Notes: generated by a model from the letters alone, not told the origin. DNA of 64,000 bases from Gaeumannomyces sp. JS-464 (GCA_002197995.1 NGZR01000008.1:372001-436000), one strand, 5' to 3'. Shown: positions 33,855 through 45,734, numbered from the stretch's first letter. Made by a program: numbers and translations.

Positions 33855-34840
33855 CGTGTGCGGACAGGGTCACGGGGCGGGCTGTTGAGAGATAGATGGC
33901 TCGGGTTGCTTCCAGGTATTCCCACCTTGGAGGCTTCGATCTGGGTAGGGGAGTGTACGGGGAAACACTGGAGGGCAATATTGTGACGCAGCCTTTCACC
34001 ATTTGTATTTGGCACAGCACATTATTAGATGACGTTTCTGCAATAAGGTACTGATGCATCTCCCCTTGTCGCTCGCTAATAACTTCCCGGCCTCCACCGC
34101 CGTCCTCCGAACACCCCCTAGCCGCGAAGCAGCTCATATGGGTTCTTTGGCAGCATCGAACCACGGATCGTCTGAGGGGCTGACGTATGCTTCGGCACAC
34201 GCCAGGTGCATCGGATCGGCACTCGAGATTGCGGCGACTCCGCATCCGGGCGCCGCTTTTGGAGGTGGCTGGAGCCCCTGGCGGCGCTTCCGATCCAGGG
34301 GCCCGAGGACAGAGTCGGGTCTAGGCCAGGCTCCCGGACAGGACTGGAGGCCAAGACGTCGAATTTGAGTCGAGGTAGGGTTTCATTGAGATTTCGATAT
34401 TGCCGGACCTCGTCGTCATTTGCATGGTCCCGTCCATATGACTGCCGGAGAATTCATCCGGCCTCTCACGGCGTGCGGATTGGCAACCACGCAACCCCGC
34501 CCTGCGGCAGCATTTGACGCAGTCGCGATTGCAATACAGGGAACTCGATTGGTGGTTATCTTTGTCCAGAGGGTCTTCCTTCCCACCCAACCTAGGATTC
34601 TGGCACTCCATCGCAGCGTTCCCTCCGGGGATGATGTCCCGCGCGCTTCTGGGCGGACATTTCTTTGGTCAAGGGCTGGGCCGATGCTCTGCAACGGCGG
34701 GGGGATTCTGCTTGGCTTCTGTGCTAAGGTCGTATTTACAAAGCAAAAATAGGCATCACTTCTACCTTCCAAATCCATCACGGCAAATGCATTTCCCCCT
34801 CGAACATGGCCCCCCGAGAGCGACAGTAGCGTAACCTCGA
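33855..34840. other. Intergenic between dioxygenase and tyrosinase
   Basis: Upstream region of the dioxygenase (start at 33854, minus) and 3' region of the tyrosinase. Short frames have no recognised domain. Confidence 0.5.
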
Positions 34841-36166
34841 TCAGGGCTCGACATATTGATAGCAGAGGTAATCTCCCTGGATGTCCAGCACGTCCGCGAT
34901 GGTCTTGTTGGGGGAGTTGCCAAACATGTTGAGGACGTGGCCAAGCGTAGTCTCAGTGCCCGGGTCGCCGTCGGCGCCTTTGGAGTCCTAACAGGATGGC
35001 GCGAGATGTGTTAGTCGATGACCAAGAATTTAGACGGGTGGGTGGATCGGCTGCGCTCCTCAAATAAAGGAAATACTCACGGCATGCCCGGCGGCCGAAT
35101 GTTGAACCCATTGGCCCTCTCGACGCCAATGTTGGTGCCGCTGATGGTCGACGTCCGGACGGCCCGGTTCTGCTTCTGCCAGTCCCAGTACAGCTTGTCG
35201 AGCCACGTGTGGTGCAGGTAGAACAGCGGGTCGCCGGGGCTCGAGATGGGGTTGAGCATCTGGCGGCCGACGCCGCCGTGGCCGCCGCCGTGCGGCTGGC
35301 CCTCGATGCAGTTCCACGCGCGCTCCCACGTCGCCTGGCGGATGCAGTTGTCGACGATGGCCTGCGACGAGCCGAGGCTCATGTAGTCGTTGATGGCCCG
35401 GTCGATGCAGTGGTCCGTCACCTGGTAGCCGGGGCCCAGCGCGTTGGTGTAGTTGGCAAACGGCCCGTCCGTGATGCAGCCGTCGCCGCGCCGCCCGTTG
35501 CCGCCGAAGCCGTGCACCGGGTCGAAGACGACCGACTTGGCGAAGCGGCCCGCGTCCAGCTGCTCCTGCCAGTAGCTGTCCTCGTGCCGTGCCGTCAGCG
35601 CCGGGCAGAATGCCTGCGGGTGTCAGATTATGGGTATACTCACGGTTGGTATCCCTTGTACCCGCACTCGTCACGCAGAGCAGTCTCATGAGCGAACATC
35701 ATGAGGCGATGGAAGGGGAGGAAGGCCCCCTGTGTGATGATCGTAAGCCACGCTCGTTCCTTGGATGCCGACAAACTCCAAGCCTTTTCCTAAGGGGCCA
35801 TACGAACCACAAAGTGTGTCGCCCATGCTTGAAGCTGGTGGATCGCCTGGAGCTCGTCGAACCTAGTCCTCGCGCCAGGGAGCCCGAGGCGGGCCGGCTT
35901 CTTCATCAAGCATAGCTCTGCATTGATGTATTCGAGCTTGGTCTCATTGCTCAGCGTGTGCCTGGCGCGAGCGTTTCTCATCGCCGTCAGCATACCAATT
36001 TCTCTCCCTGCAAGCCTGCCCTTCTTGGCACAGCCCATTGCCGCGCCAAGAACAGTCTGCACAATACTCACCATGCAAAGCGCTGCGCTGGCTTGGTGCA
36101 CGGGGCGCCAGCCACAAGGGATGACAGCCCCGTGAGGAAAAGGACGAGACCGCCGAGAGGGGCCAT
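34841..36166 (-). CDS. Tyrosinase-family type-3 copper oxidase, secreted
   Basis: The start at 36166 gives a clear signal peptide (MAPLGGLVLFLTGLSSLVAGAP). The core runs through HTLSNETKLEYINAELCLMKKPARLGLPGARTRFDELQAIHQLQAWATHFV and GAFLPFHRLMMFAHETALRDECGYKGYQP, which hold the CuA His residues (IHQ/ATH/FHR). Next is YWQEQLDAGRFAKSVVFDPVHGFGGNG, then PHGGGHGGVGRQMLNP and DPLFYLHHTWLDKLYWDWQ (CuB His cluster), ending GDYLCYQYVEP. Introns are 35730-35807, 35576-35643 and about 34988-35080, plus one between the signal exon (donor near 36085) and the exon ending at 35808. The phase of the first and last junctions is off by one base, again suggesting a missing base. It oxidises phenols to quinones with O2, outside the cell. 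It lacks the long C-terminal lid of melanin tyrosinases. Confidence 0.87.
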
Positions 36167-36265
36167 CGAAAGATGAGTGAATAATTATGGCCTGACGGGG
36201 AGAGAAAAGACGGACCTGTTGGGCGACAGGATCCGGCGAGACACGTCAATGCAAAATGGTTCCTA

Positions 36266-36274
36266 CTATATATC
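36266..36274 (-). promoter_or_regulatory. Probable TATA box of the tyrosinase gene
   Basis: GATATATAG on the minus strand, about 100 bases upstream of the ATG at 36166. Inferred from position. Confidence 0.45.
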
Positions 36275-37235
36275 ATCACGGCGACGGAGGTGTCACTGGA
36301 CTCGGCCCGGAAACTGGACAATGCGGCGGCGTGTAAACGGGCGAGAGGGCCAATCAAGGCGCATGCAAAGGAGGACGCGTCAGTCGGCGGGCTGGGCATC
36401 GCGGGTTAGCATCCATGTTGACAGAAAGATGGGCATCACAAACTATAAACTGCCACCTGCTGGCCAAAGATGATTAAGTTTAATTCCCGTCGAAAGGAGG
36501 ATCAATGGCTCGCTGCATCCAGAAGCAGAGGACCCGGAGAGAGGTGGCCGGTTGCTTTGGCCCACCACAATATGTAGACACCCCGAACGACGACGGCAGC
36601 AGATACCAGACCTGCATCGCTGCCTGTAAAAGCCGTGGAGACTACCGAACCACAATCCCGATTGTTTCAACAGCCATGGGTTCACCCTCCGCTCCAGATG
36701 CGGAGCATACCAGACGGGGTCGCAGATCAACGCCCCTCAGGGTCCCAGGAAGCCGGTGCAGCAAAAGGTGGCTTAAATATCGCTTTGTAGGAAAGCGGGA
36801 GATTCCGTGGAGTGCGGGGAGGCTGCGTGGCAGTCCGCTTGTCCCGGTGATTTAGCCAAATTGGTTCTGCGGCCAATCTGCGGGTATTTGATAAACAGAC
36901 TGTAAAAAAGCACTCCCAGCCTAGGAGGAAGACCGGAATCGAAGTAGATCTGGGGCTTGAGCTTTGCGGAGGAGAAATTAAGGCAACGTTTGCAAGCATG
37001 ACCGAATCTGTTTGCATTATAAAATGGCCAATGACATCAAACTATGCGTTAGTGGCTCGCGACAATAGTTAATGAGTGTTGTGAGGAATCGTGTTTATTG
37101 CGTATCGAAAGCGAGAAAAAGGAAAGGAAGCTGTGAGAAAGGGAAGAAAAACCACCCAAAACGCCCTACCATGCCGCACGCCGTAGAGCACATGCTCTCA
37201 GCACTATCGACTTCCGGGTCTCACTCGGGAGAGCT
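36275..37235. other. Intergenic
   Basis: Upstream of the tyrosinase and downstream of the repeat-rich secreted protein. No recognised gene; the frames here are short and lack motifs. Confidence 0.5.
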
Positions 37236-38161
37236 TTAGTTAGTAGCCGGTCGTCTCGGGAGGAAATCATTGTCATCAGACGGGGGAACCGGACGGCTGC
37301 GCCTGGAGTTGACACTCCGTCTGCGGTAAGGACTGGCGTCAGGCGGCGGCTGCTGCTGCTGCTGCTGCCGCTGCTGCTGCTGATTCCACAGATCCGCCTG
37401 CCACTCCTGCCCCTTGGCCTGCCACTGCTCGTTGGGGTCAGCCTTCTGCTGCATGGGCGGCTGCGCGGGTGGCTGCTGAGGCCCTTGCTGGCCGTAGTTG
37501 GGCTGCTGCGGCGGGCTGCGGTGCTGTCCTCCGTAAGGGGGCCATCCGGAGTATTGGTTGTACACGTTGATCGCCGGCGGCGGCGGGGTGTTGACTGTTG
37601 TGGTGACCTGCGAGTTGGAGGAACCGCCGGTGCCTCCCTTACCGCCCTGGGACTGCGAGTTGGAGTTACCACCAGCGCCTCCCTTACCGCCCCGCCGCCC
37701 TTACCGCCCTTCCCGCCCTCAGAGTTGGAGGTGATGGGACCGATGCTGTTGTTACCACCCGAGTTGTTGCCGCCCGAGTTGTTGCCACCCGAGACTGTGG
37801 TGTTCGGGCCCTGCATCTCCTGGTTGCCGCCCTTGTTCTGGCCAGAGTTCGTGCCGTTGGTCTCGCCCTTGTTGCTGTTGTTAGTATCGCTTTTGACCGC
37901 TCCGCCGGTACCCCCCGCGCCTCCCTGGGCCGCCGCGTTGCCTCCCGTGGCTTCCGCCCCTGCCGAATTCGAATTCGAAGTGTCGAAAATGGGGACAGGC
38001 ACCCGCTTCCCGAGAACGGCCGCCTCTCGGATGTCGGCGACCTGCCTGGCGTCGAGTTCGGCCAGGGACTCGGGTGTCAGCGTCTGTGTCTTGGGTAAGG
38101 GTGCGGCTATGACTGCGGCCGCAACCGCCAGGGCGAGGAAGGCACTTGTTTTTGCGCGCAT
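37236..38161 (-). CDS. Secreted low-complexity protein (Asn/Gly repeats, Gln-rich tail), one frameshift
   Basis: The start at 38161 gives a strong signal peptide (MRAKTSAFLALAVAAAVIAAPLPK). A propeptide with possible Kex2-like dibasic site (LGKRVPVP) follows. The mature part is Asn/Gly/Ser-rich, with three NNSGG repeats (about residues 120-140) and several N-x-S/T sequons. One missing G in a G run near 37693 breaks the frame. Restoring it gives GGKGG repeats, a short Pro run, YNQYSGWPPYGG, then a Gln/Pro-rich tail containing a CAG-type triplet tract (coding about 12 Gln), and ends DDNDFLPRRPATN at 37236. No enzyme domain is seen. It may be a cell-wall or adhesive protein or an effector-like secreted protein. 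Function unknown. Confidence 0.7.
37350..37385 (-). repeat. CTG/CAG triplet repeat (poly-Gln)
   Basis: CTG triplets on the plus strand with one CCG interruption code the Gln tract of the secreted protein on the minus strand. Length polymorphism is likely. Confidence 0.85.
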
Positions 38162-39547
38162 CTTCGTAATGGGATCTTTTGGCCTGTGTTGTCAGTCGTA
38201 GTTGTCAGCACGTGATAAAGTTGGTGATAGGCCTCGATGGGGTCGTCTCTTGTAATGTGGGGTGATTAGGTTTGCAATGTCCGGATCCTTGCCGATCGTA
38301 GGAGTTCGGTGGAGAGGATGCTGTTTTTGACGTGTGTCGTAGCTTTTGCGAGTGGTGGTAATTGTCGAGAATGCTGGAGAAAGGATGATGATGTCGACGA
38401 CCGGAAACTTCTGGCATAGGGTGGATCTTTCGTAGGGTGTTATAAACGCTGTCCTCCAGCCTGGCGGTGATATCTTGTCGAGGCTCTAGGCCACCACCCG
38501 TCAGGGCCGCAGTAAGCTGGCCCAGTGTCGGGCTGTGAGTGAGCTTAATGCAGACACTCATTACACTCAGACGCCCGCTTCGAATTAGTCGGCTCGACGG
38601 CGGAGAGGGCCTGATGCTTGCTGGCGGTACAATGGTCGTTGCATCGCTGTGCCGGCAGGGCTTCGGGCGGCTCAAACTCGCGCTGCGCTTGCGCTGTATG
38701 AGTTTGGTTGCTCCGCGTTGCATTGACGGCAGCCCGCAAGAGTAAGCGCAGCCCCGCAAAGGCAAAAGTGTTGGCGCAGAGCAGGTGATGGACCAATCGT
38801 GGGCTAGCCGTGCCGCAGGGGACTCTACCTCCCGTCGAGTGTGCACTGCCATGGATCGAGGCGGGAGGTTTTTTTTTTGGGCAAAAAACCAAACCAACAG
38901 CTGCGTGGAGCAGTCGTCGGTAGACCAGTCTGACCTTACTCGTTGTTCGTTGTTGGGCTGTGCCGAGTGGTCGCAGTTGATGCTGAAGCAGCGTGAGGAC
39001 CTGAGGACCACAAGGGTGGTGAGTCCTCACCCGCTTGTGTTGGAAGGCCCCATGCAGGCCCGTTAGGGACCGCGGTTTCCCCTGGGCGGAGGAGGGATGC
39101 GAGGGCGTGCAAAACGCACGACATCTGAACCCTGTGTCTAAATCACCCAAGAGCACAGCAAGCAAGCTGTGATCACGACCCAATTTGAGGGAGACGAGTT
39201 TACTAAGTGACGCCGGTGTTCTTAATTTACGGTTTGGTTTGTTGGTTGCGTCGAGGAGCCGAGGTTGTTGGTTCATGATTTTGCTGCGGTTCGAGGCTCA
39301 GCTGCTGCTTACTGACGCCAGCCCCTGCCCAGCCAAGCTACCGCGTGGGTGGCGTCTTGGCATTTCTTTTTTCTCCGACTCGAGGGCTACTGTGCTGACA
39401 TTCAGCGGGGCTGCACAGGTGAATGGTCCCTGCGCAAAGATTCTAAACAGTCGCAGGGCGTGTGTGTGGCACATGGGCAAAATCGTAATTGCTGGCATTT
39501 CTATTTCTTACGTCTACCGCTCAAAAAGGACTGCACACGTTCCCACC
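38162..39547. other. Long upstream region, no gene recognised
   Basis: A 268-codon minus frame (38205-39011) and a 319-codon plus frame (39185-40144) cross this region. The first has no domain, and the second runs antisense through the hydrolase gene, so both are judged chance. It should contain the promoter of the secreted repeat protein. Confidence 0.5.
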
Positions 39548-40425
39548 CTAAGCCTTGAGGAAGTCCTCGATGGCCTTCGTGAACCCGGCCGGGTCCTGCA
39601 GCGGCGCAAAGTGGCTGACGCCCTTGAGCGTCACCAGCTTGCTGCCCTTGATGGACTTGCTGATGCGCTGCGCGACGCCGCGCGCCACGGCCTCCTCGTG
39701 CTCTGCCTCGACGACCGTCACCTTCTTGCCGTCGATCTTGGCGAGGGTGTCGGGCCCGAACTGCGGCAGCGCCGCCTCCATGGCGCTGACCTTGGTGCGA
39801 ACGACCTGAAGTTGGCCTTGGGCTGCAGCGTCGCGTACTCCTTGCCGCAGCGCGTCACGAACTCGGAGAAGACGGCCGTCTGGCTGAAGGTGGCGTTGGT
39901 GTCGGACGGCAGCGCGGTGGCGCCGAACAGGAACGCCTTCTCGATGCTGGGGGCGATCTTGGGGTCCAGCAGCGCCGCGAGCGTCGTGATGCCGCCGTCC
40001 GACCAGCCGACCATGATGCTCTTGGTCACGCCGGCCTGCTTGAGCAGCGCGTCCGTGTCCTGGGCGAACATGTCGAAGGTGAACTTGTCGCCGGCGTTGA
40101 AGGTGCTGCGACCGTGGCCGCGGCGGTCGACGGCGATGACGTAGTGGCCGTTGGCGACGAGGCGCTTGATGACGTCGCCAAAGTAGGCGCTGTAGCCGAG
40201 ACCGCCGTGGTCCATGACGATGGGGGTGCCGCCGGCCTTCTCGTTGTACTTTTGCATCCACAGGTCGACGCTGTTGATCTTGGTCGTCGCCGTCGAGATG
40301 GGCGCGGGCAGCTCGGGCGTCGGCGGCAGCGTCAGCCACACGGGCTTGGCCTGGCGTGGGATGGAGGCGCCTTGGGCGGCCAGGGCCGAGGCGGCGACGA
40401 GGGCGAGTGTGGAGAAGGAAACCAT
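39548..40425 (-). CDS. Secreted alpha/beta hydrolase (non-heme chloroperoxidase/esterase-like), one frameshift
   Basis: The start at 40425 opens a signal peptide (MVSFSTLALVAASALAAQGA). The alpha/beta-hydrolase fold is seen in TPIVMDHGGLGYSAYFGDVIKRL (oxyanion HGG), GHYVIAVDRRGHGRST and VGWSDGGITTLAALLD, the nucleophile elbow with catalytic Ser in GWSDG. The frame breaks at about 39808 by one missing base. After it the protein continues NFQVVRTKVSAMEAALPQFGPDTLAKIDGKKVTVVEAEHEE and KLVTLKGVSHFAPLQDPAGFTKAIEDFLKA, where His of GVSHF is the likely catalytic His. Length would be about 292 residues, normal for the family. The substrate cannot be told from sequence; esters or lactones are typical. 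Confidence 0.85.
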
Positions 40426-41452
40426 TTTGGCGATTTTATTGCTGTAAGGAGGGGACAGCGTTACTCGCAAGCACTGACAGGAAGGAAAGATAAGAAAGTA
40501 CGAAAGCGGGAAAGCCTGGCGGCAAATGAGTGAATGCTTTCGCGGGATCTGGCGATGATGGAAAAGCCATCTTCAAGCCTCGACGACAGCGAGCAGCCCA
40601 GCTTTTATCAAAAACACGGTGAAGCGACACGACACATGTCCCCTGACCTGACTCTGCCGCGGCCCGAGGGTTGAGGTTCGCAGTTCGCGGCATGTCCGCG
40701 CTTTGTCGCGTTCGCCTGCTCAGCCCCGCCAGCACAGGGAGCCAGGGCCGATTTGACTTTGCGCGTCAAGTTTCAAATCGTCGACGTCGTGCACAATTTC
40801 CGTTTCCAGAGCTTCCGCCATGCGCAGAGGCAGGCGCACGCACTCGATACCCCGCGATCTGCCCCTGATCCAAGCCACGCGGCCCAAAATAGGTAAAAAC
40901 CCCCTTTTCTACGCCTTTTTAGGCTCGGCACCTGCCGATTGCCACAACGGATTTTGCCCGGTGGCTTGGGGATCCGAGCCGACGATCCTCAGCTGTTGAT
41001 GATGTCGGTCTGCGGCTCTGCGTCTGACGACAGAGACGGCGTTCCATCTACCGAGTCCCTGCACACCGAGGAAGCATCCATACAAAATAAATGAAGATAA
41101 AAGAATAAAAAACGTGAAGAAACAAAGGCCAGCAATCAACACCTCTCGGAAACGTGACAGCACCCCTCAGAGTCCGGAAATTATCAGATGACAGCCGCGT
41201 GCCTGCATGTTTTACTCCCCTCATGGCCAAGCCACACCTTACTTCTTCACATGGCTCAACGTTGCAGCCGCTAGGATGCTCGGGCGAGACACGACCGCGG
41301 CAGGCCGTCCACATACACGAGCGCTACACCCGTCACGCGAACCGGAGCCGGGTCGGCAACCTGGTCACCCAGCAGACGACCGCGCCGATCACCTCACCTC
41401 GGCCTCCAGTTTTCTCCGGAGCAGGTGTGCTCCTCCCCCTCCCTACCCGCCG

Positions 41453-41455
<3 letters not shown>

Positions 41456-41483
<28 letters not shown>
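41456..41483. repeat. Homopolymer of 28 G
   Basis: Uninterrupted G run. On the plus strand such a run could form G-quadruplex structure. Its exact length is likely unreliable. Confidence 0.95.
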
Positions 41484-41871
41484 TACCAGTCGGCCCTGTT
41501 TTTCTCAAATTCCAGAACGTCTCCAGTCGCACTGCGCATGCTTGCTTGACCGGCCGCCGCAACCACCCCTTCATATATATGTTGGCGTCACGGGGCGGCT
41601 GGGCCGTGGTTTGCTCGACATCATTGGTCCGCGTCGCGGGAGCGGGGGCCGTCTTTTCTTCACGGCGACGCACCACGCGACCGTGAGTAACAACAACCCA
41701 TGTAACGTGGGGGAGGGGAAAGACGCAAAAAAAGCAAGACACAACCACTTCAACTCTCCTCTTCACTATCAGTTTGATGACGTCGGATAATGGATGGCCC
41801 ATGGAACGACGGGCGAGAACGCGCCTGCCCGCCGGGGCGCGACCGCGCGGGAAACTGGGAGGACGATCCGA

Positions 41872-41877
41872 TATAAA
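41872..41877 (+). promoter_or_regulatory. Candidate TATA box of the beta-galactosidase gene
   Basis: TATAAA, about 290 bases upstream of the ATG at 42168. It is plausible if the 5' leader is long. Position is the only support. Confidence 0.3.
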
Positions 41878-42167
41878 CACGAGATGAAGCGCTCCATCCA
41901 GCGCTCCTCGCGAATGGACTGAAGGAGCAGAGCCAGGGATGAGGTTTGAGCTGGCCTTTGAGCAGAGCGGCACCCTGCATTCCCGTTTTCCTGGGACTTG
42001 AAGCCAATTCGAGGCAAGCGAACGATCTTGTGCCGGTCCCTTGGCTCGGCAAAAGCACACAAGCATACGCACACACAACCTTAAAGAGACCGCTGCGTAT
42101 TGCGGCCACTGCTTTCCAGCCCTATCTTCTTCTCCCTTCCCAGGAACTGCAAGGGAGAACGTTGAAG

Positions 42168-45100
42168 ATGAGGATCAAGACTCTAGCGTCGTGGGCTGCT
42201 CTGGCTGTAGGTGTGCTGGGCGCATTGAACATCCGCGGCCCATCAGACCCCGCCGCGAAGAGGCAATTGCAAAACCTCGTAAGTCGGGCCATTGAAACAT
42301 CTCCTGGGCGCCTCTCTTCCGCTGACCAAGTCTCCGCGCCACAGGTCACCTGGGACGACCGGTCCATCTTCATCCGCGGGCAGAGGGTCATCATCTTCGC
42401 GGGCGAGTTCCACCCCTTCCGGCTGCCCGTGCCGTCGCTCTGGCTGGACGCCATGCAGAAGATCAGGGCCCTGGGCATGAACGCCGTCTCCATCTACATC
42501 GACTGGGCCCTCCTCGAGGGCAAGCGGGGCCAGTACCGGGCCGACGGCGTCTTCGCCCTCGAGCCCTTCTTCGAGGCCGCCTCCAAGGCCGGCCTGTACG
42601 TCATCGCGCGGCCGGGTCCCTACATTAACGCTGAGGTCTCCGGCGGCGGCTTCCCGGGCTGGCTCACCAGGATCAATGGGACCCTCCGGACCAAGGACAG
42701 GGCCTACCTTGAGGCCAGCGACATGTATGTTTTGGCGTTCCTGACCTGCGAACAATGCGCAATGCCGCCCGGCAGCTTTCACTAACAGCCGCGCCTCTCG
42801 ACTGTAGCTACATGGCCAACGTCGGAAAGGCAATCGCCAATGCACAAATCACCAATGGCGGGCCCGTCATCCTCTTCCAGCCCGAGAACGAGTACTCGAG
42901 CACCACGGGCGCCACCAAGCCCTTCCCCGACGGCGAGTACGTGCAGTACATCATCGACCAAGCCAGGGCCGCTGGCGTTGTTGTCCCCATGATCAACAAT
43001 GATGTGGGCGCATATGGAAACTTGGTTCCCAACAAAGGGCCTGGCTCGCCGGATATCTATGGCCATGATGCCTACTTGTATGTTTCCTGGAGCGCGCGTT
43101 GCCACACCTTCAGTGCACATTCGATGGCGATTGCTGACGCCAATACCAAAATAGCTGGGGACCAGACGATTGCGTGCGTGCCAAAAAGCCGCCCTGGACA
43201 CCTCATCAGTGACATCCCCTCGGCCGCATCTCGAATCAAAAGACTGACATTTTGCACAACAGGAGAGGCCAGACGTCTGGCGCAACGCAGACTTCAGCTG
43301 GGGTGCCAGGCACCCGTCCATAAGCCCCACGACCCCCTTTTCGGTCGTCGAGTTCCAGGGCGGCTCGTGGATGTCCTGGGGAGGGCCCGGGTACGACAAG
43401 TGCGCGCAGCTGATGGGCGCAGAGTTCATGAGCATCTTCTACAAGACGACGTTTGGAATGGGCGTCAAGCTTCTGGGGTCCTACATGGTAAGCTCTGCTA
43501 CTAACATCGAATCCGCCTCCGTGACAATCTACTAACCTGGAGAAAAAAAAATCACCGCAGACGGTAGGCGGCGCCAACTGGGGCAACCTCGGCAACGACG
43601 GCGGCATCAGCTCCTATGACTACGGCGCCAGCGTGCGCGAGGACCGACGCGTCGACCGGTCCAAGTACTCCGAGATCAAGCTCGTCGGCAACTTCATCCG
43701 CGCCTCCGAGGCCGCGCTGGCCCTGGCCGTGCCGGACAACGCGACGGCATCGGCCGCCGTCGGCCCCGGGGCCAGCCGCTCGACGTGGGCAGGCTCTCGG
43801 TCCCGGGGCCGACGGCGGAGGGGCAGGCCCGAACGCAGTTCTTCGTGGTGCGGCACCGCGACATCTCGGTGGCGACCAGCACGAGCTACACGCTCAGCGT
43901 GCGCAGCAGCCGCGGGCTCGGCGCCATCGGGATCCCGCGGCAGGGCGGCAGCCTGACGCTGCAGGGGAGGGACGCAAAGGTGCACGTGGTCGACTACGAC
44001 GCGGGCGGCGTCGAGATTGTGTACTGCACGGCCGACATCTTCACGTGGAAGAGGCAGCCGGACGGCCGGGTCCTGCTCATCGTGTACGGCGGGGTCGGCG
44101 AGCGCCACGAGATCGGCATCGCCGAGCCGAGTGTGGCCAAGGGTGCCAACCAGAGCGACTGGGCGCCGCCGCCCCCGGGCAAGATCTTAATCAGCGACGG
44201 CATCATCTCGTTCAGCTGGGAGGTGACGGAGGCTGAGAAGAGAGAGATGATCAGGCTGGGTTCTTTGGATGTCATGCTGCTTGGTAAGCTGCCTCGGCGG
44301 GGTCATCGGGATAGACTGCCCCCGGACACTGGCTAACATGCCCAACAGACAGGGCCCAAGCACGAGCTTTCTGGGTGGTCGACGTCGCGAACTACTCGAA
44401 CGCAACCACCAAGACTGCGCCCACAGACGGTGCGATCATTGTCAAGGGCGGGTATCTGATCCGCTCTGCTTCCCTGGACGGCCCGGTGCTGCACGTCGAA
44501 GGCGACTTTGACCGAACAGCCACCCTCGAGTTCATGGGCGTCCCGCCCCAGGCGACAGCCCTGTCGGTAAACGAAAAAACCAACTTCAACGTGGACGCAC
44601 CACCGGGTTCTGGAAGACCACGGTCATGCACTGGACACCCCCCATACGCTGCCAGACCTTGGCTCGCCAAACCACGAGTGGCGGTACATCGACACGCTGC
44701 CCGAGATCCAGCCCGGGTACGACGACTCCAAGTGGCGCAGGGCCAACCTGACGGTGACGCCCAACATCGCGTTCCCGCTCAGCACGCCCGTGTCGCTGTA
44801 CGCGGCCGACTACGGCTACCACAGCGGCTTCTTCATCTACCGCGGCACCTTTGTCGGCACCGGCAACGAGACGGCCCTCACGCTGCAGACGCAGGGCGGC
44901 GTGGCGTTCGGGTCGGCCGTCTGGCTCGACGGCGCGCTGCTGGGCTCGTGGCCGGGCGAGAACGCCGTGGCGACCAGGGAGGCGACGTTCAACCTAGCGC
45001 GGCCGCTAGCCGGGCGGCACAACCTGACGGTGCTGATCGACAACCACGGGCACGAGCTCAACCTCGTGTCGGACGGCGACGTCATGAAGCGGCCGCGCGG

Positions 45101-45734
45101 CATTATGAAGTACAGCTTCACGACCCCCTCGCAGCAGCAACAACCGACGGTCGAGTGGAAGCTGACGGGCAACCTCGGAGGCGAGGACTACGCCGACGCG
45201 GCCCGCGGCCCGCTCAACGAGGGCGGGCTCTACGCCGAGCGGCAGGGGTTCCACCTGCCGCAGGCGCCCATCGCGGGCTGGGCGACGCGGCACCCCGTGA
45301 CGGACGGCATCGGCGAGGCGGGCGTGGGCTTCTTCGCCACAAAGTTCACGCTCGACATGCCGCACGGCTTCGACGTGCCGCTGTACGTCGTCTTCTCCAA
45401 CTCGTCCGGCAGCGGCACGGGCGGGAGCGGCAGCGTCGCCGGCGGCAACTACTACCGCGCGCAGGTCTACGTCAACGGCTGGCAGTTTGGGCGGTACGTC
45501 AGCCACCTGGGCCCGCAGGACGCGTTCCACGTGCCCGAGGGCATCCTGGACTACCATGGCGAGAACTGGGTCGCCATCGGCCTGTGGGGGCTGCAGCCGG
45601 GTGGTGCGAAGCTGGCGGGCATCAGGCTGACGACGGCGCCGGGGACGGCGGGGCCGGATGTGATTATGACGGGGTACCAGAACATCACGCTGGTCGAGTC
45701 GCCGGCGTGGAAGCAGCGGGCGGGGGCGTACTGA
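42168..45734 (+). CDS. lacA: Secreted GH35 beta-galactosidase, several frameshifts
   Basis: Start 42168 with signal peptide ([19 protein letters not shown]). Introns are 42279-42344, 42725-42807, 43078-43262, 43488-43560 and about 44285-44347. The GH35 catalytic barrel shows [66 protein letters not shown] and ILFQPENEY (acid/base Glu), then [11 protein letters not shown] (nucleophile Glu) and [10 protein letters not shown]. The C-terminal jelly-roll domains run to WKQRAGAY. The enzyme removes terminal beta-galactose from galactans and lactose outside the cell. One-base breaks occur at the third acceptor (about 43263), at about 43785, and two to three times at 44590-44700. All restore a normal family alignment, so assembly error is plausible. 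The symbol follows the Aspergillus nomenclature for this family. About 1,000 residues are expected. Confidence 0.85.

Larger units (their letters stand above)
40426..42167. other. Long intergenic region between divergent genes
   Basis: The hydrolase reads left and the beta-galactosidase reads right. No gene is recognised in about 1.7 kb. It contains a 28-base G run and a TATA-like TATAAA at 41872. Confidence 0.55.

Noticed and set aside
35614..35643. 30-nt intron in the tyrosinase gene
   Set aside because: Too short for a fungal intron; a 68-nt alternative (35576-35643) with a GACAG acceptor restores the family alignment QPYWQEQ.
38205..39011. 268-codon minus-strand open frame
   Set aside because: No family, no start context, composition of a random GC-neutral frame; overlaps the upstream region of the secreted repeat protein.
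39185..40144. 319-codon plus-strand open frame
   Set aside because: Antisense to the alpha/beta hydrolase; its repeated Leu/Ala stretches mirror the hydrolase codons.
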